27,356 bases of DNA from JASFYU01 sp045046905 (GTDB lineage: Bacteria; Bacteroidota; Bacteroidia; Flavobacteriales; Flavobacteriaceae): contig JASFYU010000138.1 in NCBI GenBank assembly GCA_045046905.1, forward strand, positions 1 through 27,356. The letters are read 5' to 3'. Below the pieces are notes generated by a model. It made no database searches, had not been told where the DNA came from, and saw only the letters and a list, made by a program, of their open reading frames with translations. The position numbers were made by a program, and so were the translations under genes. Positions 7,912-15,584 of the stretch are shown in pieces (positions within the stretch are counted from its first letter, which is position 1; each line of letters starts with the position of its first letter).

Positions 7912-9010
7912 CTACCCACTTTTTAAGTATTGAATAGTCGAAATATAAACTCCGCCCTGCTCACTCGAAACATAAGCCGATTCCACTAATCTCATCGTAT
8001 TATAAGCATCTTCAGTACTATGAGGAAGATGAGAAATCTTATCTAGAACATGTCTTTGAAGTACCGCCATAGTGCCTATAAAAACATCGGAAAACCACTT
8101 TCCTTTAATTTTAATTTCTTCCCATTTCTTTTGCCCTTTACCCAAAAATATATATCCCAATTTGGAAGGAGGATCCTTGGGATAATCCAAAGACAAGCCT
8201 ACTCTTATTTTAATAGCCCCTTTTGTTCCTTCGATCTTTAGGTAGGGCCGTTGGTGTTGCAAGACGAAATCATGCTCGTGTTTGGCAATACTCCTGTCTT
8301 GAACATTAGCAGCATCATAACCTAGAATCATGGGGGGGGCCCTGGCAGAGGCCAAATCGGTCATTTTTGGATGTTTACGCGTACTTGCGTAGATTTTTTG
8401 GAGATTACCCAGAAAACTGCGAATCACATCTAAATACTGTATGCTGTGCTATAAGATCTCTATCTAGGCAATTGAAACAAAAAAAACCCATAAAGGCCAT
8501 GGGGTATATGCGCAGAGCATAATTTCAATACCGTACACCTCTCTCAACAAGCCTTTACCCACTATTTCTCTTCCCGCTATGGTATAGGGAGCATACCTCA
8601 TTTGAAAATTTACTGCGGAAAACATTTTTTTCTTTTACAGATTTCCAGTATTTGTTTGGCCTCCTCTAGACTTTCTCCCATGGGTTTTTGAATCAGAACA
8701 AGAGAGCTATCGGGGCAATTGCTCTAATATTTCAATATGGAGGTTCGCCGGTAGCGCCAAATCATATACCGCATTGTATTTTTTTTCCATCCTCAACCAA
8801 TTCCGAAAGTGAAGCATATGCCTTTTCAACATGGTCAAATTCTTCTTTAAAAGCTTCTGCCTTAGTTCTTATTTTATCATAAATTCCCTTCACTTTAAAA
8901 TTTACCCGATCATAGGCTGGCAAATGGGCATCTTTTACGATTCCTCCCGCTCCAATATCAACAATTGGGAATGGTTTTTTCGGAATTTCAACAAACTGTT
9001 CTACATTCAT
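7912..9010 (-). pseudogene. Gfo/Idh/MocA-family oxidoreductase, multiply broken
   Basis: A cytosolic-type oxidoreductase of about 366 codons can be reconstructed from 9010 to 7912. The N-terminus has a Rossmann-like 'VDIGAGGIVKDAHLPAY'. After a frameshift in a run of eight T (8779-8786) it continues 'VYDLALPANLHIEILEQLP'. After a second shift in GGGG (8712-8715) comes 'DSSLVLIQKPMGESLEEAKQIL', containing the EKP-like QKP motif. A third shift at seven T (8625-8631) leads to 'MFSAVNFQMRYAPYTIAGREI'. In-frame stops follow at 8464-8466 and 8449-8451, before an intact C-terminal part (8427-7912, 171 codons, 'YLKIEGTKGAIKI', 'STEDAYNTMRLVESAY'). It has no TAT or lipoprotein signal, unlike the intact Gfo/Idh genes at 18513-21300. 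Confidence 0.9.
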
Positions 9011-9087
9011 AGTGTTACCTATAAATTGCTTTGCCCGCCTAATAATTTTTGCAACTTATGTAATTTTTTACGCTTACAACAATAGTT

Positions 9088-9474
9088 TTATTTCTCAATT
9101 CTTGATGTAAGGGTCGCAAACTGTAGTTCTAATCGTTTCAGTTCGCGCAAAATATCATTTTTGTCCATCTGCATCCATACATACAATTTCAACATGCCCA
9201 TTGCAATCATACAAAGAAAGCCCGCCGAGGCCCATTTAATGAGCTCATTGGTTTCATTAGTGCCCATGAATTGAACAACACAGTATACCAGAAGGCCTAA
9301 TATGATAAGGCTCACAATATGCATTATTATGGCTAACCACCCAAGTTTACCCCTATAGACCTCTCCTATTTTCTCCAAAAGATTCTGTTCGCCCAATTCT
9401 TCATAGAACTTGGCTTCTTCGGTATTTAAAGTTTCTTTGATTAGCTCATCTATTTTCTCTTTTTTGTACGACAT
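9088..9474 (-). CDS. DUF6768-family membrane protein, probable partner of the ECF sigma
   Basis: This 128-residue protein starts 2 bp after the sigma gene's stop codon, so the two are almost certainly translationally coupled. A cytoplasmic N-terminal segment rich in charged residues (about 1-42, 'EEAKFYEELGEQNLLEKIGEVY') is followed by two transmembrane helices (about 44-68 and 80-98). A short charged coiled-coil-like tail (about 103-128, 'DILRELKRLELQFATLTSRIEK') ends it. I recognise the DUF6768 pattern. By position it could be a membrane anchor or anti-sigma for the upstream factor, but it has no known anti-sigma zinc motif. That role is inference. Confidence 0.75.
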   Translation of the reverse strand: MSYKKEKIDELIKETLNTEEAKFYEELGEQNLLEKIGEVYRGKLGWLAIIMHIVSLIILGLLVYCVVQFMGTNETNELIKWASAGFLCMIAMGMLKLYVWMQMDKNDILRELKRLELQFATLTSRIEK

Positions 9475-9476
9475 AT

Positions 9477-10010
9477 TTATTGCTTTAAAATTGTTTTTAA
9501 TTTTTCTCTCGCATGAAATAATCTTGATTTCACCGTGCCTACCGAAATTTCCAATATCCCACTAATTTCATTCAATGAGTACTCCTCGGTATAAAATAGC
9601 CTCAGTACAAGTTGTTGGTTATTGGGCAGCATTGGAATAGCACCTTGAAGTTTTTGAATTTTAGATTTTCTTTCTTCACCCCCGTCATCTTCACCATATT
9701 CAATGCGATAGGTCTTTAGTTTTTCCCTATGAGATGTATTCTTATGTAAAGAATCCAAGGTTTTTCTAGTTACTATGCGCATGGCCCAACTTCCAAAGGC
9801 ATTGGGGTCTTTCAACCCGCTCAATTTATGTATTATTATACCCCAGCAATCTTGGACAATATCCTTTGAAATGTCAAGGTTATGCGTATACCAATACGAA
9901 TGTCTACACAAGCTGTGATGATGCCTGTTCACCAGCAATGCCAGGGCCTTTTTATCCCCTGCCTGATATTGTAGTACCAATAATGCATCAAATACCTTTT
10001 TGGCGGTCAT
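9477..10010 (-). CDS. ECF-type RNA polymerase sigma-70 factor
   Basis: This 177-residue factor has region 2 at about residues 22-92 ('LCRHSYWYTHNLDISKDIVQDCWGIII', then 'FGSWAMRIVTRKTLDSLHK') and region 4 at about 122-172 ('LPNNQQLVLRLFYTEEYSLNEISGILEISVGTVKSRLFHAREKLK'). An acidic linker (about 105-115, 'YGEDDGGEE') separates them. It differs in linker and sequence from the FecI-like factor at 6452-7021 and lacks a FecR/SusC partner; its neighbour is a small DUF6768 membrane protein. It is divergent from rlmD. Target genes are not evident. Confidence 0.93.
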   Translation of the reverse strand: MTAKKVFDALLVLQYQAGDKKALALLVNRHHHSLCRHSYWYTHNLDISKDIVQDCWGIIIHKLSGLKDPNAFGSWAMRIVTRKTLDSLHKNTSHREKLKTYRIEYGEDDGGEERKSKIQKLQGAIPMLPNNQQLVLRLFYTEEYSLNEISGILEISVGTVKSRLFHAREKLKTILKQ

Positions 10011-10122
10011 TTCATTTGCTTTTATTATAAAGACGCCTTCGTATTGAAAAGGTTCATTAATCTTTAACCTTTTTTTAGCGCATTCCTTTTAAATATAGCT
10101 GTTATAAATGCAATTCGATTAC

Positions 10123-10130
10123 TACTTTTG
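10123..10130 (+). promoter_or_regulatory. rlmD promoter -7 box (near-leaderless)
   Basis: TACTTTTG is a full match to the Bacteroidota -7 consensus TAnnTTTG. Its last base is 5 bp before the ATG at 10135, so transcription would start at or within a few bases of that codon. This rules against the in-frame ATG at 10108, which lies upstream of the promoter box. The -33 element is weak. Confidence 0.6.
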
Positions 10131-10134
10131 CACA

Positions 10135-11547
10135 ATGCGAAAAAAGAAGACACGACAGATTTTTGAGAATGTAACCGTTGTTGATGCTGGTGCCAAAGGA
10201 AAAACGATTGGAAAAGCCCCAGACGGACGAGTCATTTTTTTGACCAATACCGTACCCGGTGATATCGTAGATGTACAGACTACAAAAAAAAGAAAAGCGT
10301 ATTACGAAGGAGTAGCCACAAATTTTCATTTTCGTTCCGACAAACGTACAACACCCGAATGCCAGCATTTTGGCGTCTGTGGCGGATGCAAATGGCAAGA
10401 TATGGGGTATGAACATCAATTGTTTTATAAGCAAAAAGAAATCGAGAACAACCTAAAACGTATAGGCCATCTTGAACTTCCTGAAACATTACCCATTATA
10501 GGTGCTGCGAAGCAGTATTTTTATAGAAATAAGATGGAATTTTCATTCTCTGACAGTAGATGGCTGACTCCAGAAGAGATACGTTCCGATGAAGAAATAA
10601 AAGATCGAAATGCCCTAGGTTTTCATATTCCGGGTATGTGGGACAAGATTTTGGACATCAAAAAGTGTCACCTTCAAGCAGACCCCTCAAACGCAATTCG
10701 GTTAGAAACCAAGGATTTTGCCGTAAAGAACGGCCTGTCATTTTTCAACCCCAGACAGCAACATGGCATGCTACGCACCTTGATGATACGAAACTCGTCG
10801 ATAGGAGAACTCATGGTATTGATCCAATTCTTTGAAGATGATAAGGACAAAAGAAATTTACTACTAAACCACTTGGCAGAAACATTTCCTGAAATAAGCT
10901 CACTACAATTCGTAATCAACCAAAAGCAAAATGATACAATCTATGACCAAGAGGTTGTTTGCTATGCGGGTCGTGACCATATTTTTGAGGAGATGGAAGG
11001 TTTGCGGTTTAAAATCAATGCAAAATCATTTTATCAGACCAACTCTGAACAAGCCTATGAATTATACAAAATAACGCGTGATTTTGCTGGCCTTAGCGGC
11101 AAAGAATTAGTGTATGACCTCTATACCGGTACGGGTACCATAGCCCAGTTTATTGCAAAAAAAGCCAAAAAAGTAGTGGGTATAGAAGCTGTTCCGGAGG
11201 CTATTGCAGATGCCAAAGAAAATGCCGAACGTAACGGGATAAAAAATGTGGCTTTTTTTGTGGGCGATATGAAGAATGTTTTCAATGAAAGTTTTATTAC
11301 GGCAAACGGAACTCCTGATATCATAATCACCGATCCTCCGAGAGACGGTATGCATAAAGACGTAGTGCGGCAAATTCTGAACATCGCTCCGAAAAAAGTG
11401 GTGTACGTTAGCTGTAACAGTGCCACCCAAGCCCGTGATTTAGAGCTGATGAAAGAGCTGTATTCGGTGACAAAGGTACAGCCTGTAGATATGTTTCCGC
11501 AAACCCATCACGTCGAAAATGTTGTACTTTTAGAAAAGATAAAATGA
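10135..11547 (+). CDS. rlmD: 23S rRNA (uracil-1939-C5)-methyltransferase RlmD (RumA type)
   Basis: This enzyme is an S-adenosylmethionine-dependent m5U methyltransferase acting on 23S rRNA. From the ATG at 10135 it has 470 residues. An N-terminal TRAM domain (about 8-65) binds RNA. An iron-sulfur cluster site follows ('CQHFGVCGGC', with a further Cys in 'DIKKCHLQ'). The catalytic domain shows the SAM motif 'DLYTGTGTIAQFIA', the 'TDPPRDGMHKDVV' motif and the nucleophile loop 'VYVSCNSATQARDL' (catalytic Cys). RlmD is preferred over RlmC or TrmA because of the TRAM domain and cluster, although the RumA subgroups are hard to separate by eye. It heads a run of three plus-strand genes (gap of 44 bp to the next). 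Confidence 0.9.
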   Translation: MRKKKTRQIFENVTVVDAGAKGKTIGKAPDGRVIFLTNTVPGDIVDVQTTKKRKAYYEGVATNFHFRSDKRTTPECQHFGVCGGCKWQDMGYEHQLFYKQKEIENNLKRIGHLELPETLPIIGAAKQYFYRNKMEFSFSDSRWLTPEEIRSDEEIKDRNALGFHIPGMWDKILDIKKCHLQADPSNAIRLETKDFAVKNGLSFFNPRQQHGMLRTLMIRNSSIGELMVLIQFFEDDKDKRNLLLNHLAETFPEISSLQFVINQKQNDTIYDQEVVCYAGRDHIFEEMEGLRFKINAKSFYQTNSEQAYELYKITRDFAGLSGKELVYDLYTGTGTIAQFIAKKAKKVVGIEAVPEAIADAKENAERNGIKNVAFFVGDMKNVFNESFITANGTPDIIITDPPRDGMHKDVVRQILNIAPKKVVYVSCNSATQARDLELMKELYSVTKVQPVDMFPQTHHVENVVLLEKIK

Positions 11548-11591
11548 GTTCATATAACAACAAACACACTGTTTACAAAAAATAATTGTTG

Positions 11592-12098
11592 ATGAATAGA
11601 TTAAAAATAGTTTTCATCATCCTGCTAGGCATTATTTGCTTTTCGGCCTGTGAGAAAGATGATATCTGTGTAGACGGCAATACCCCCCTATTGGTCATTC
11701 GCTTTTATGATTTTGATGACCCCGAAGAAATAAAGGCTGTTCCTAATCTTCGCATAGCGGGTTTGGGCCAGGAGTTCACTGTAAATACGATAGCCGACAG
11801 AACATCATTGGACTCCATAGGTATACCGTTACGCATTGGTGAGACCAGTACCGGCTTTTATTTTATTATGGATTCGGAGACGGATGAAAATGAAATCGAA
11901 ACCGGAAATATTGACACCCTGAGCTTTTCGTATGAAAGCAAAGAGATATTCATATCACGGGCCTGCGGTTTTATCGTCAATTATGACAAGCTAGACAGCA
12001 GTTTGGAAACCGGTACCGATAATTGGATAAAAAGCATAGTAATAGATACCACTTTTATAACAAATTCAACTCAGGCTCATGTCAAAATATTTCATTAG
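11592..12098 (+). CDS. DUF6452-family lipoprotein
   Basis: From the ATG at 11592 this is a 168-residue lipoprotein (a TTG two codons earlier is also possible). The signal peptide ends in lipobox F-S-A-C (Cys20), followed by 'EKDDICVDGNTPLLVIRFYDF', which I recognise as the start of DUF6452. Two further Cys residues (in 'DDICVD' and 'RACGF') may form a disulfide. The rest looks like a small all-beta domain. Function is unknown. Its last 20 bp overlap the next gene, so the two are translationally coupled, and the pair follows rlmD. Confidence 0.8.
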   Translation: MNRLKIVFIILLGIICFSACEKDDICVDGNTPLLVIRFYDFDDPEEIKAVPNLRIAGLGQEFTVNTIADRTSLDSIGIPLRIGETSTGFYFIMDSETDENEIETGNIDTLSFSYESKEIFISRACGFIVNYDKLDSSLETGTDNWIKSIVIDTTFITNSTQAHVKIFH

Positions 12099-12837
12099 CA
12101 TTTGCTTTTCGCTATGGGCCCTATCTGTTTTCTCTCAAGATAAGCCCATTGACCTACACCCGAAAGATACCGTAGAACACCATCAAAAATATGGCCTTAG
12201 AGTCGGTGTAGACCTAAGCAGGCTAGTGCCATCATTTTTTACCGATGATTATACAGGTCTTGAGTTTGTCGGCGATTACCGCCTCACACAAAAATTGTAT
12301 GTGGCGGCCGAATTGGGCAATGAAAAGAAAACCAAACAAGAAGACGTATACAATTTCACCACTTCAGGCAGTTATATAAAGCTGGGCGTTGATTATAACA
12401 CCTATGCGAACTGGTACGGTGAACAAAATTTAATATATATCGGAGGGCGTTACGCCTTTAGCAGTTTTAGCCAAACCTTGAACAATTACCAAATCTATGA
12501 TTCAAATCGCTATTGGAATCCCGTTGATTTCATCGAAGGTTCTTCTGGTTCTCAAGAGTTCAGCGGCCTCAACGCCTCGTGGTTAGAGTTTGTCTTTGGC
12601 ACTAAAATAGAGTTGTTCGCGAATATCTATTTGGGGGCCAGCATACGATTAGGGTTTTTGGTCAGTAATAAAGAACCTGACAATTTTCAAAACCTGTTTA
12701 TTCCAGGCTTCAACAAAGTCACCGAGGGCAGTAAGTTTGGTGTAGGATACAACTATTCATTAACGTATTTTATTCCACTTTATAAGAAAGTAAAAAAGAA
12801 GAAAAAAGAAAAGCTAGTTGAAGAAATACAAGAATAA
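12079..12837 (+). CDS. DUF6048-family outer-membrane beta-barrel-like protein
   Basis: This 252-residue protein has a Sec signal peptide (residues 1-19, ending 'LSVFSQ') and alternating amphipathic strands with many aromatic residues ('LEFVGDYRLTQKLYVAAELG', 'SYIKLGVDYNTYANWY', 'YIGGRYAFSSFSQTL', 'WLEFVFGTKIELFANIYLG'), as in a small outer-membrane barrel. The C-terminus carries a very basic stretch (Lys-rich, about 236-246), which is unusual for a barrel end. I recognise DUF6048 from the overall pattern and from its position after DUF6452. The reaction or ligand is unknown; the 20-bp overlap with the lipoprotein gene suggests they work together at the outer membrane. Confidence 0.78.
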   Translation: MSKYFISICFSLWALSVFSQDKPIDLHPKDTVEHHQKYGLRVGVDLSRLVPSFFTDDYTGLEFVGDYRLTQKLYVAAELGNEKKTKQEDVYNFTTSGSYIKLGVDYNTYANWYGEQNLIYIGGRYAFSSFSQTLNNYQIYDSNRYWNPVDFIEGSSGSQEFSGLNASWLEFVFGTKIELFANIYLGASIRLGFLVSNKEPDNFQNLFIPGFNKVTEGSKFGVGYNYSLTYFIPLYKKVKKKKKEKLVEEIQE

Positions 12838-12968
12838 ACAAGCACGGGTCAAGCCCAACTGATCCATATCAAAAATTATGTCACAGACAGCATATACGTT
12901 ATTCGCTATCGCTCTCTGAAGCAACAAACTTTAAAATAAGCCTGCCACCCCACGAAACAGCTATGTCA

Positions 12969-12984
12969 AACCCGCTAGTGGGTT
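12969..12984. terminator. Possible weak bidirectional terminator
   Basis: Five-base arms AACCC (12969-12973) and GGGTT (12980-12984) with a short internal CTAG lie between two convergent genes and reach into the stop codon of the minus-strand gene. The stem is short and followed only by AAATTT, so support is weak. Confidence 0.25.
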
Positions 12985-13213
12985 AAATTTCGCGTTTTCC
13001 TTTTACGAAAATCCATTTCATCATTAGTTTTTCTCCCTCATCGGTTTTAATCACCACAAATTTGGGCGCAAAAACAGTTGCTATTATCGCAGCTAAGAGG
13101 GCTAAGAATACGCGGTTTATAGATAGAAAATGTCCGAATACCAGCCGTCCTATGATGAACAATACCGCAAAACCAATAAAATTGAATACGAATGCCTTGT
13201 GTTTTGGTCGCAT
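12983..13213 (-). CDS. Small conserved two-helix membrane protein
   Basis: This 76-residue protein has two predicted transmembrane helices (about 8-27 and 33-50) and a conserved-looking C-terminal segment 'VIKTDEGEKLMMKWIFVKGKREI'. It follows the THUMP methyltransferase gene by 3 bp on the same strand, so it is probably co-transcribed with it. I have the impression of a family common in Flavobacteriia but cannot give a name. The basic N-terminus (R-P-K-H-K) suggests a cytoplasmic start. Function is unknown. Confidence 0.75.
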   Translation of the reverse strand: MRPKHKAFVFNFIGFAVLFIIGRLVFGHFLSINRVFLALLAAIIATVFAPKFVVIKTDEGEKLMMKWIFVKGKREI

Positions 13214-13216
13214 ATT

Positions 13217-14380
13217 TTACGCTGGCTTTTGAAACTTCGCTTTTTTACTTCCCTCATACATCACATACTTTACCAGACGTGATTCTAAATGACTATTGAA
13301 GACCTTTATTTTTCGCGAAGGTCTCAGCCCAACATATTTTAGGGCCTCAAGGTTCGAGGTAATAAACCAAGCATCGGTACCGGGGTACTTTTGTTTTAAG
13401 GTATCACCGATTGAGGCATAAAAATCTTCCATATCAAGGTTCAAGCGTTCCCCATAGGGCGGATTGAAAACCATATGTAAATGTTTATCAGTAAACTTTT
13501 CGGTGTCGAAAAAATTCTTTCTATCAATAGTGATATACTCCGATAAATTTGCATTTTCAATATTATCCTGGGACTTACGTACCGCTGATGGCGCCTTGTC
13601 GTATCCGACAATTTTATAATGAAATTCTCGAGTCTTATTTAAACTTGCTTCTACTATTTTCTCAAAAAGCTCTTGGTCAAAATCTTCCCATTTCTCAAAC
13701 GCAAATTCTTTTCTATTGATGTTCGCGGGTATGTTACAGGCAATCATAGCGGCCTCTGTCAAAAATGTTCCGCTACCGCACATAGGATCCAGAAAATCAG
13801 ATCGGCCATCCCAACCACTTAACAATAGCAAGCCGGCTGCTAGAACCTCATTTATCGGAGCAATATTCGTAGCCGTTCGGTAACCTCTATGATGCAATGA
13901 CCTACCTGAACTATCTAAAGATACATTACAATGTTCTCTATCAATATGAATATTAATCCGTACATCAGGAAACTTGACATCTACATTAGGCCTACTCCCA
14001 TCCATGTCTCTAAATTTGTCGACAATGGCATCCTTTACTTTTTGTGAAACATAGAGCGAATGGGTGAAATTATCGGAATTAATAGTCGTGCCGATGGCAA
14101 AAGTCATATCAACAGAAAGAAACTCCGACCAATCCATCGCATATATTTTCCTGTAGAGTTCATTCTCATTGCGTACCGAAAAAGAATGTATGGGTTTAAT
14201 AATCTTAATGGCTGTTCGCAAACATAGGTTTGCTTTATACATAAAGCCCATATCGCCCTCGAAAGAAACGCTGCGAACACCCTCAGTAACATTTGCGGCA
14301 CCCAAGTTTCTTAACTCCTTGGCCAAAATTTCCTCAAAACCAAATAAGGTCTTGGCCACCATTTTAAAATTATTGTTCAT
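13217..14380 (-). CDS. THUMP-domain class I SAM-dependent RNA methyltransferase (RlmL/TrmN-like)
   Basis: The predicted activity is N2-methylation of guanine in rRNA or tRNA. I chose the ATG at 14380 (387 residues) because a -7 box (14401-14408) overlaps the alternative GTG at 14401. The N-terminal ferredoxin-like and THUMP region (about 5-160) binds RNA. The Rossmann-fold part has SAM motif I 'FLDPMCGSGTFLTEAAMIA' and the N2-guanine catalytic motif 'NPPYGERL', both intact. It matches the N-terminal module of Escherichia coli RlmL rather than the full RlmKL fusion, as is usual in Bacteroidota. The exact target nucleotide cannot be assigned from sequence. Confidence 0.9.
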   Translation of the reverse strand: MNNNFKMVAKTLFGFEEILAKELRNLGAANVTEGVRSVSFEGDMGFMYKANLCLRTAIKIIKPIHSFSVRNENELYRKIYAMDWSEFLSVDMTFAIGTTINSDNFTHSLYVSQKVKDAIVDKFRDMDGSRPNVDVKFPDVRINIHIDREHCNVSLDSSGRSLHHRGYRTATNIAPINEVLAAGLLLLSGWDGRSDFLDPMCGSGTFLTEAAMIACNIPANINRKEFAFEKWEDFDQELFEKIVEASLNKTREFHYKIVGYDKAPSAVRKSQDNIENANLSEYITIDRKNFFDTEKFTDKHLHMVFNPPYGERLNLDMEDFYASIGDTLKQKYPGTDAWFITSNLEALKYVGLRPSRKIKVFNSHLESRLVKYVMYEGSKKAKFQKPA

Positions 14381-14400
14381 ATGCTTGCTAAAGATTGCCA

Positions 14401-14408
14401 CAAAAATA
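14401..14408 (-). promoter_or_regulatory. -7 box for the THUMP methyltransferase unit
   Basis: On the minus strand the bases read TATTTTTG, a full match to TAnnTTTG. A start site about 7 nt downstream would lie near 14394, giving a 5' leader of about 14 nt to the ATG at 14380. This box therefore helps to choose the start codon. No good -33 TTG is seen. Confidence 0.5.
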
Positions 14409-14472
14409 CAGTATTTTTATCCCTGAGCATTTTTTAATCACAAAATACACAACCTACTCAAGCCTTTTAAAA

Positions 14473-15144
14473 ATGACATATATCTTGCCCACCCTAGGGG
14501 TCTTGTTAAGCTTTGTATTTGTTCTTCTTACAAAACCAAAAAGCAAGGACAATTTCAAACTGTTGCTGGCTTTCAGTGGGGCATTTTTATTGGCCTTGAC
14601 CATCTTTGAACTACTGCCTTCTGTTTATGAGGATTCCGATGTCAAAACTGCCGGAGTTTTTATCATGCTGGGTATTTTATTGCAAATTTTTCTTGAATTC
14701 TTTTCCAAGGGTGCAGAACATGGGCATGTACACTTAGATAACGAAAAAAGTGATTTTCCATGGCTCTTATTTGTGAGTTTGTCGTTACATTCTTTTTTAG
14801 AAGGTTTTCCGATTGAAAAGCACGATACTATTCTTTATGGTATTTTGATTCATAAAATACCTATTGCCATTATCTTGAGTATTTTCTTGATAGGCTCAAA
14901 ACTTAAAATGGTAAATACTGTTTTTTTTATTGTGCTCTTTTCATTGATGACACCCCTAGGCAGCTACGTTGCTGCCAATTTCGAGTTTGTTGAGGAGTAC
15001 TATATACCTATTACCGCCTTGGTCATCGGCGTATTTTTACATATCTCTACAGTAATTCTCTTTGAAAGTTCAGAAGGCCATAAATTCAACTTACGAAAAT
15101 TATTGGTTATTGTATTAGGAATTGTAATCGCATATATGCTATAG
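14473..15144 (+). CDS. ZIP-family divalent metal transporter
   Basis: From the ATG at 14473 this is a 223-residue inner-membrane protein with about seven or eight transmembrane helices; a TTG at 14395 would add an implausible polar extension lying over the promoter of the divergent gene. Signature pieces are the helix-4 motif 'SLHSFLEGFPI' (metal-binding His and Glu), the helix-5 motif 'LIHKIPIAIIL' (His, Pro) and a short His-rich loop 'EHGHVHLDNE' between helices. These support ZIP-type uptake of zinc or a similar divalent cation. A late 'FLHISTVILFESSEGHKF' supplies additional polar residues in a helix. It is immediately followed by the next gene, with no spacer. Confidence 0.82.
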   Translation: MTYILPTLGVLLSFVFVLLTKPKSKDNFKLLLAFSGAFLLALTIFELLPSVYEDSDVKTAGVFIMLGILLQIFLEFFSKGAEHGHVHLDNEKSDFPWLLFVSLSLHSFLEGFPIEKHDTILYGILIHKIPIAIILSIFLIGSKLKMVNTVFFIVLFSLMTPLGSYVAANFEFVEEYYIPITALVIGVFLHISTVILFESSEGHKFNLRKLLVIVLGIVIAYML

Positions 15145-15573
15145 ATGTTCAGTAGAGAAGAATCAAAACGGCTACGACATGATTTTTGGGTTTCCTTTGG
15201 AAAATCATTTCCCCATAAATGGATTTTGTACAATACCAAGATTAAGGGACTGCGCTTAAAGTTTCATTTTGATGTAAAAAAAGCAATGGTCTCCATAGAT
15301 GTAGAACATCACGACCTTGGCACTAGAATGGAGCTTTGGGAAAAATTAATTTCTTTACAATCTATTCTGAAGGAAGACTATTTGCCTGAAGTGAACTTTG
15401 AAGAATCTTTTATTCTGGAAAACCAGAAAGAGATTTCAAGAATTTATATACAAAAGGAAGCGGTCTCTATTCATAACAAAAATACTTGGCAAGAGACCAT
15501 GGCGTTTTTAAATGAGAATATGGCCAAGCTAGAGGATTTCTTTACCGACTATAAGGAAGTCTTACAGCGGTAG
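15145..15573 (+). CDS. DUF4268-domain protein
   Basis: This 142-residue soluble protein has its start codon directly after the stop of the ZIP transporter gene, so translation is probably coupled. The sequence is typical of a DUF4268 domain: 'FWVSFGKSFPHKWILYNTKIKGLRLKFHFD', then 'ALVSIDVEH'-type strand (here 'AMVSIDVEHHD'), then 'LGTRMELWEKL'. DUF4268 is also found at the C-terminus of some restriction-like and nuclease-fold proteins, but here it stands alone with no catalytic motif that I can identify. There is no signal peptide. Its link to metal transport is only positional. Confidence 0.8.
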   Translation: MFSREESKRLRHDFWVSFGKSFPHKWILYNTKIKGLRLKFHFDVKKAMVSIDVEHHDLGTRMELWEKLISLQSILKEDYLPEVNFEESFILENQKEISRIYIQKEAVSIHNKNTWQETMAFLNENMAKLEDFFTDYKEVLQR

Positions 15574-15584
15574 TATATATTCCA

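Noticed and set aside
10108..10134. Nine-codon upstream extension of rlmD
   Set aside because: The consensus -7 box at 10123-10130 lies inside it, so it would not be transcribed.
14381..14401. GTG start for the THUMP methyltransferase
   Set aside because: It overlaps the predicted -7 box, and the extra residues are not like the family's N-terminus.
14395..14472. 26-residue N-terminal extension of the ZIP transporter from a TTG codon
   Set aside because: The extension is polar, uses a rare start, and lies over the divergent gene's promoter; the ATG at 14473 starts directly before the first membrane helix.
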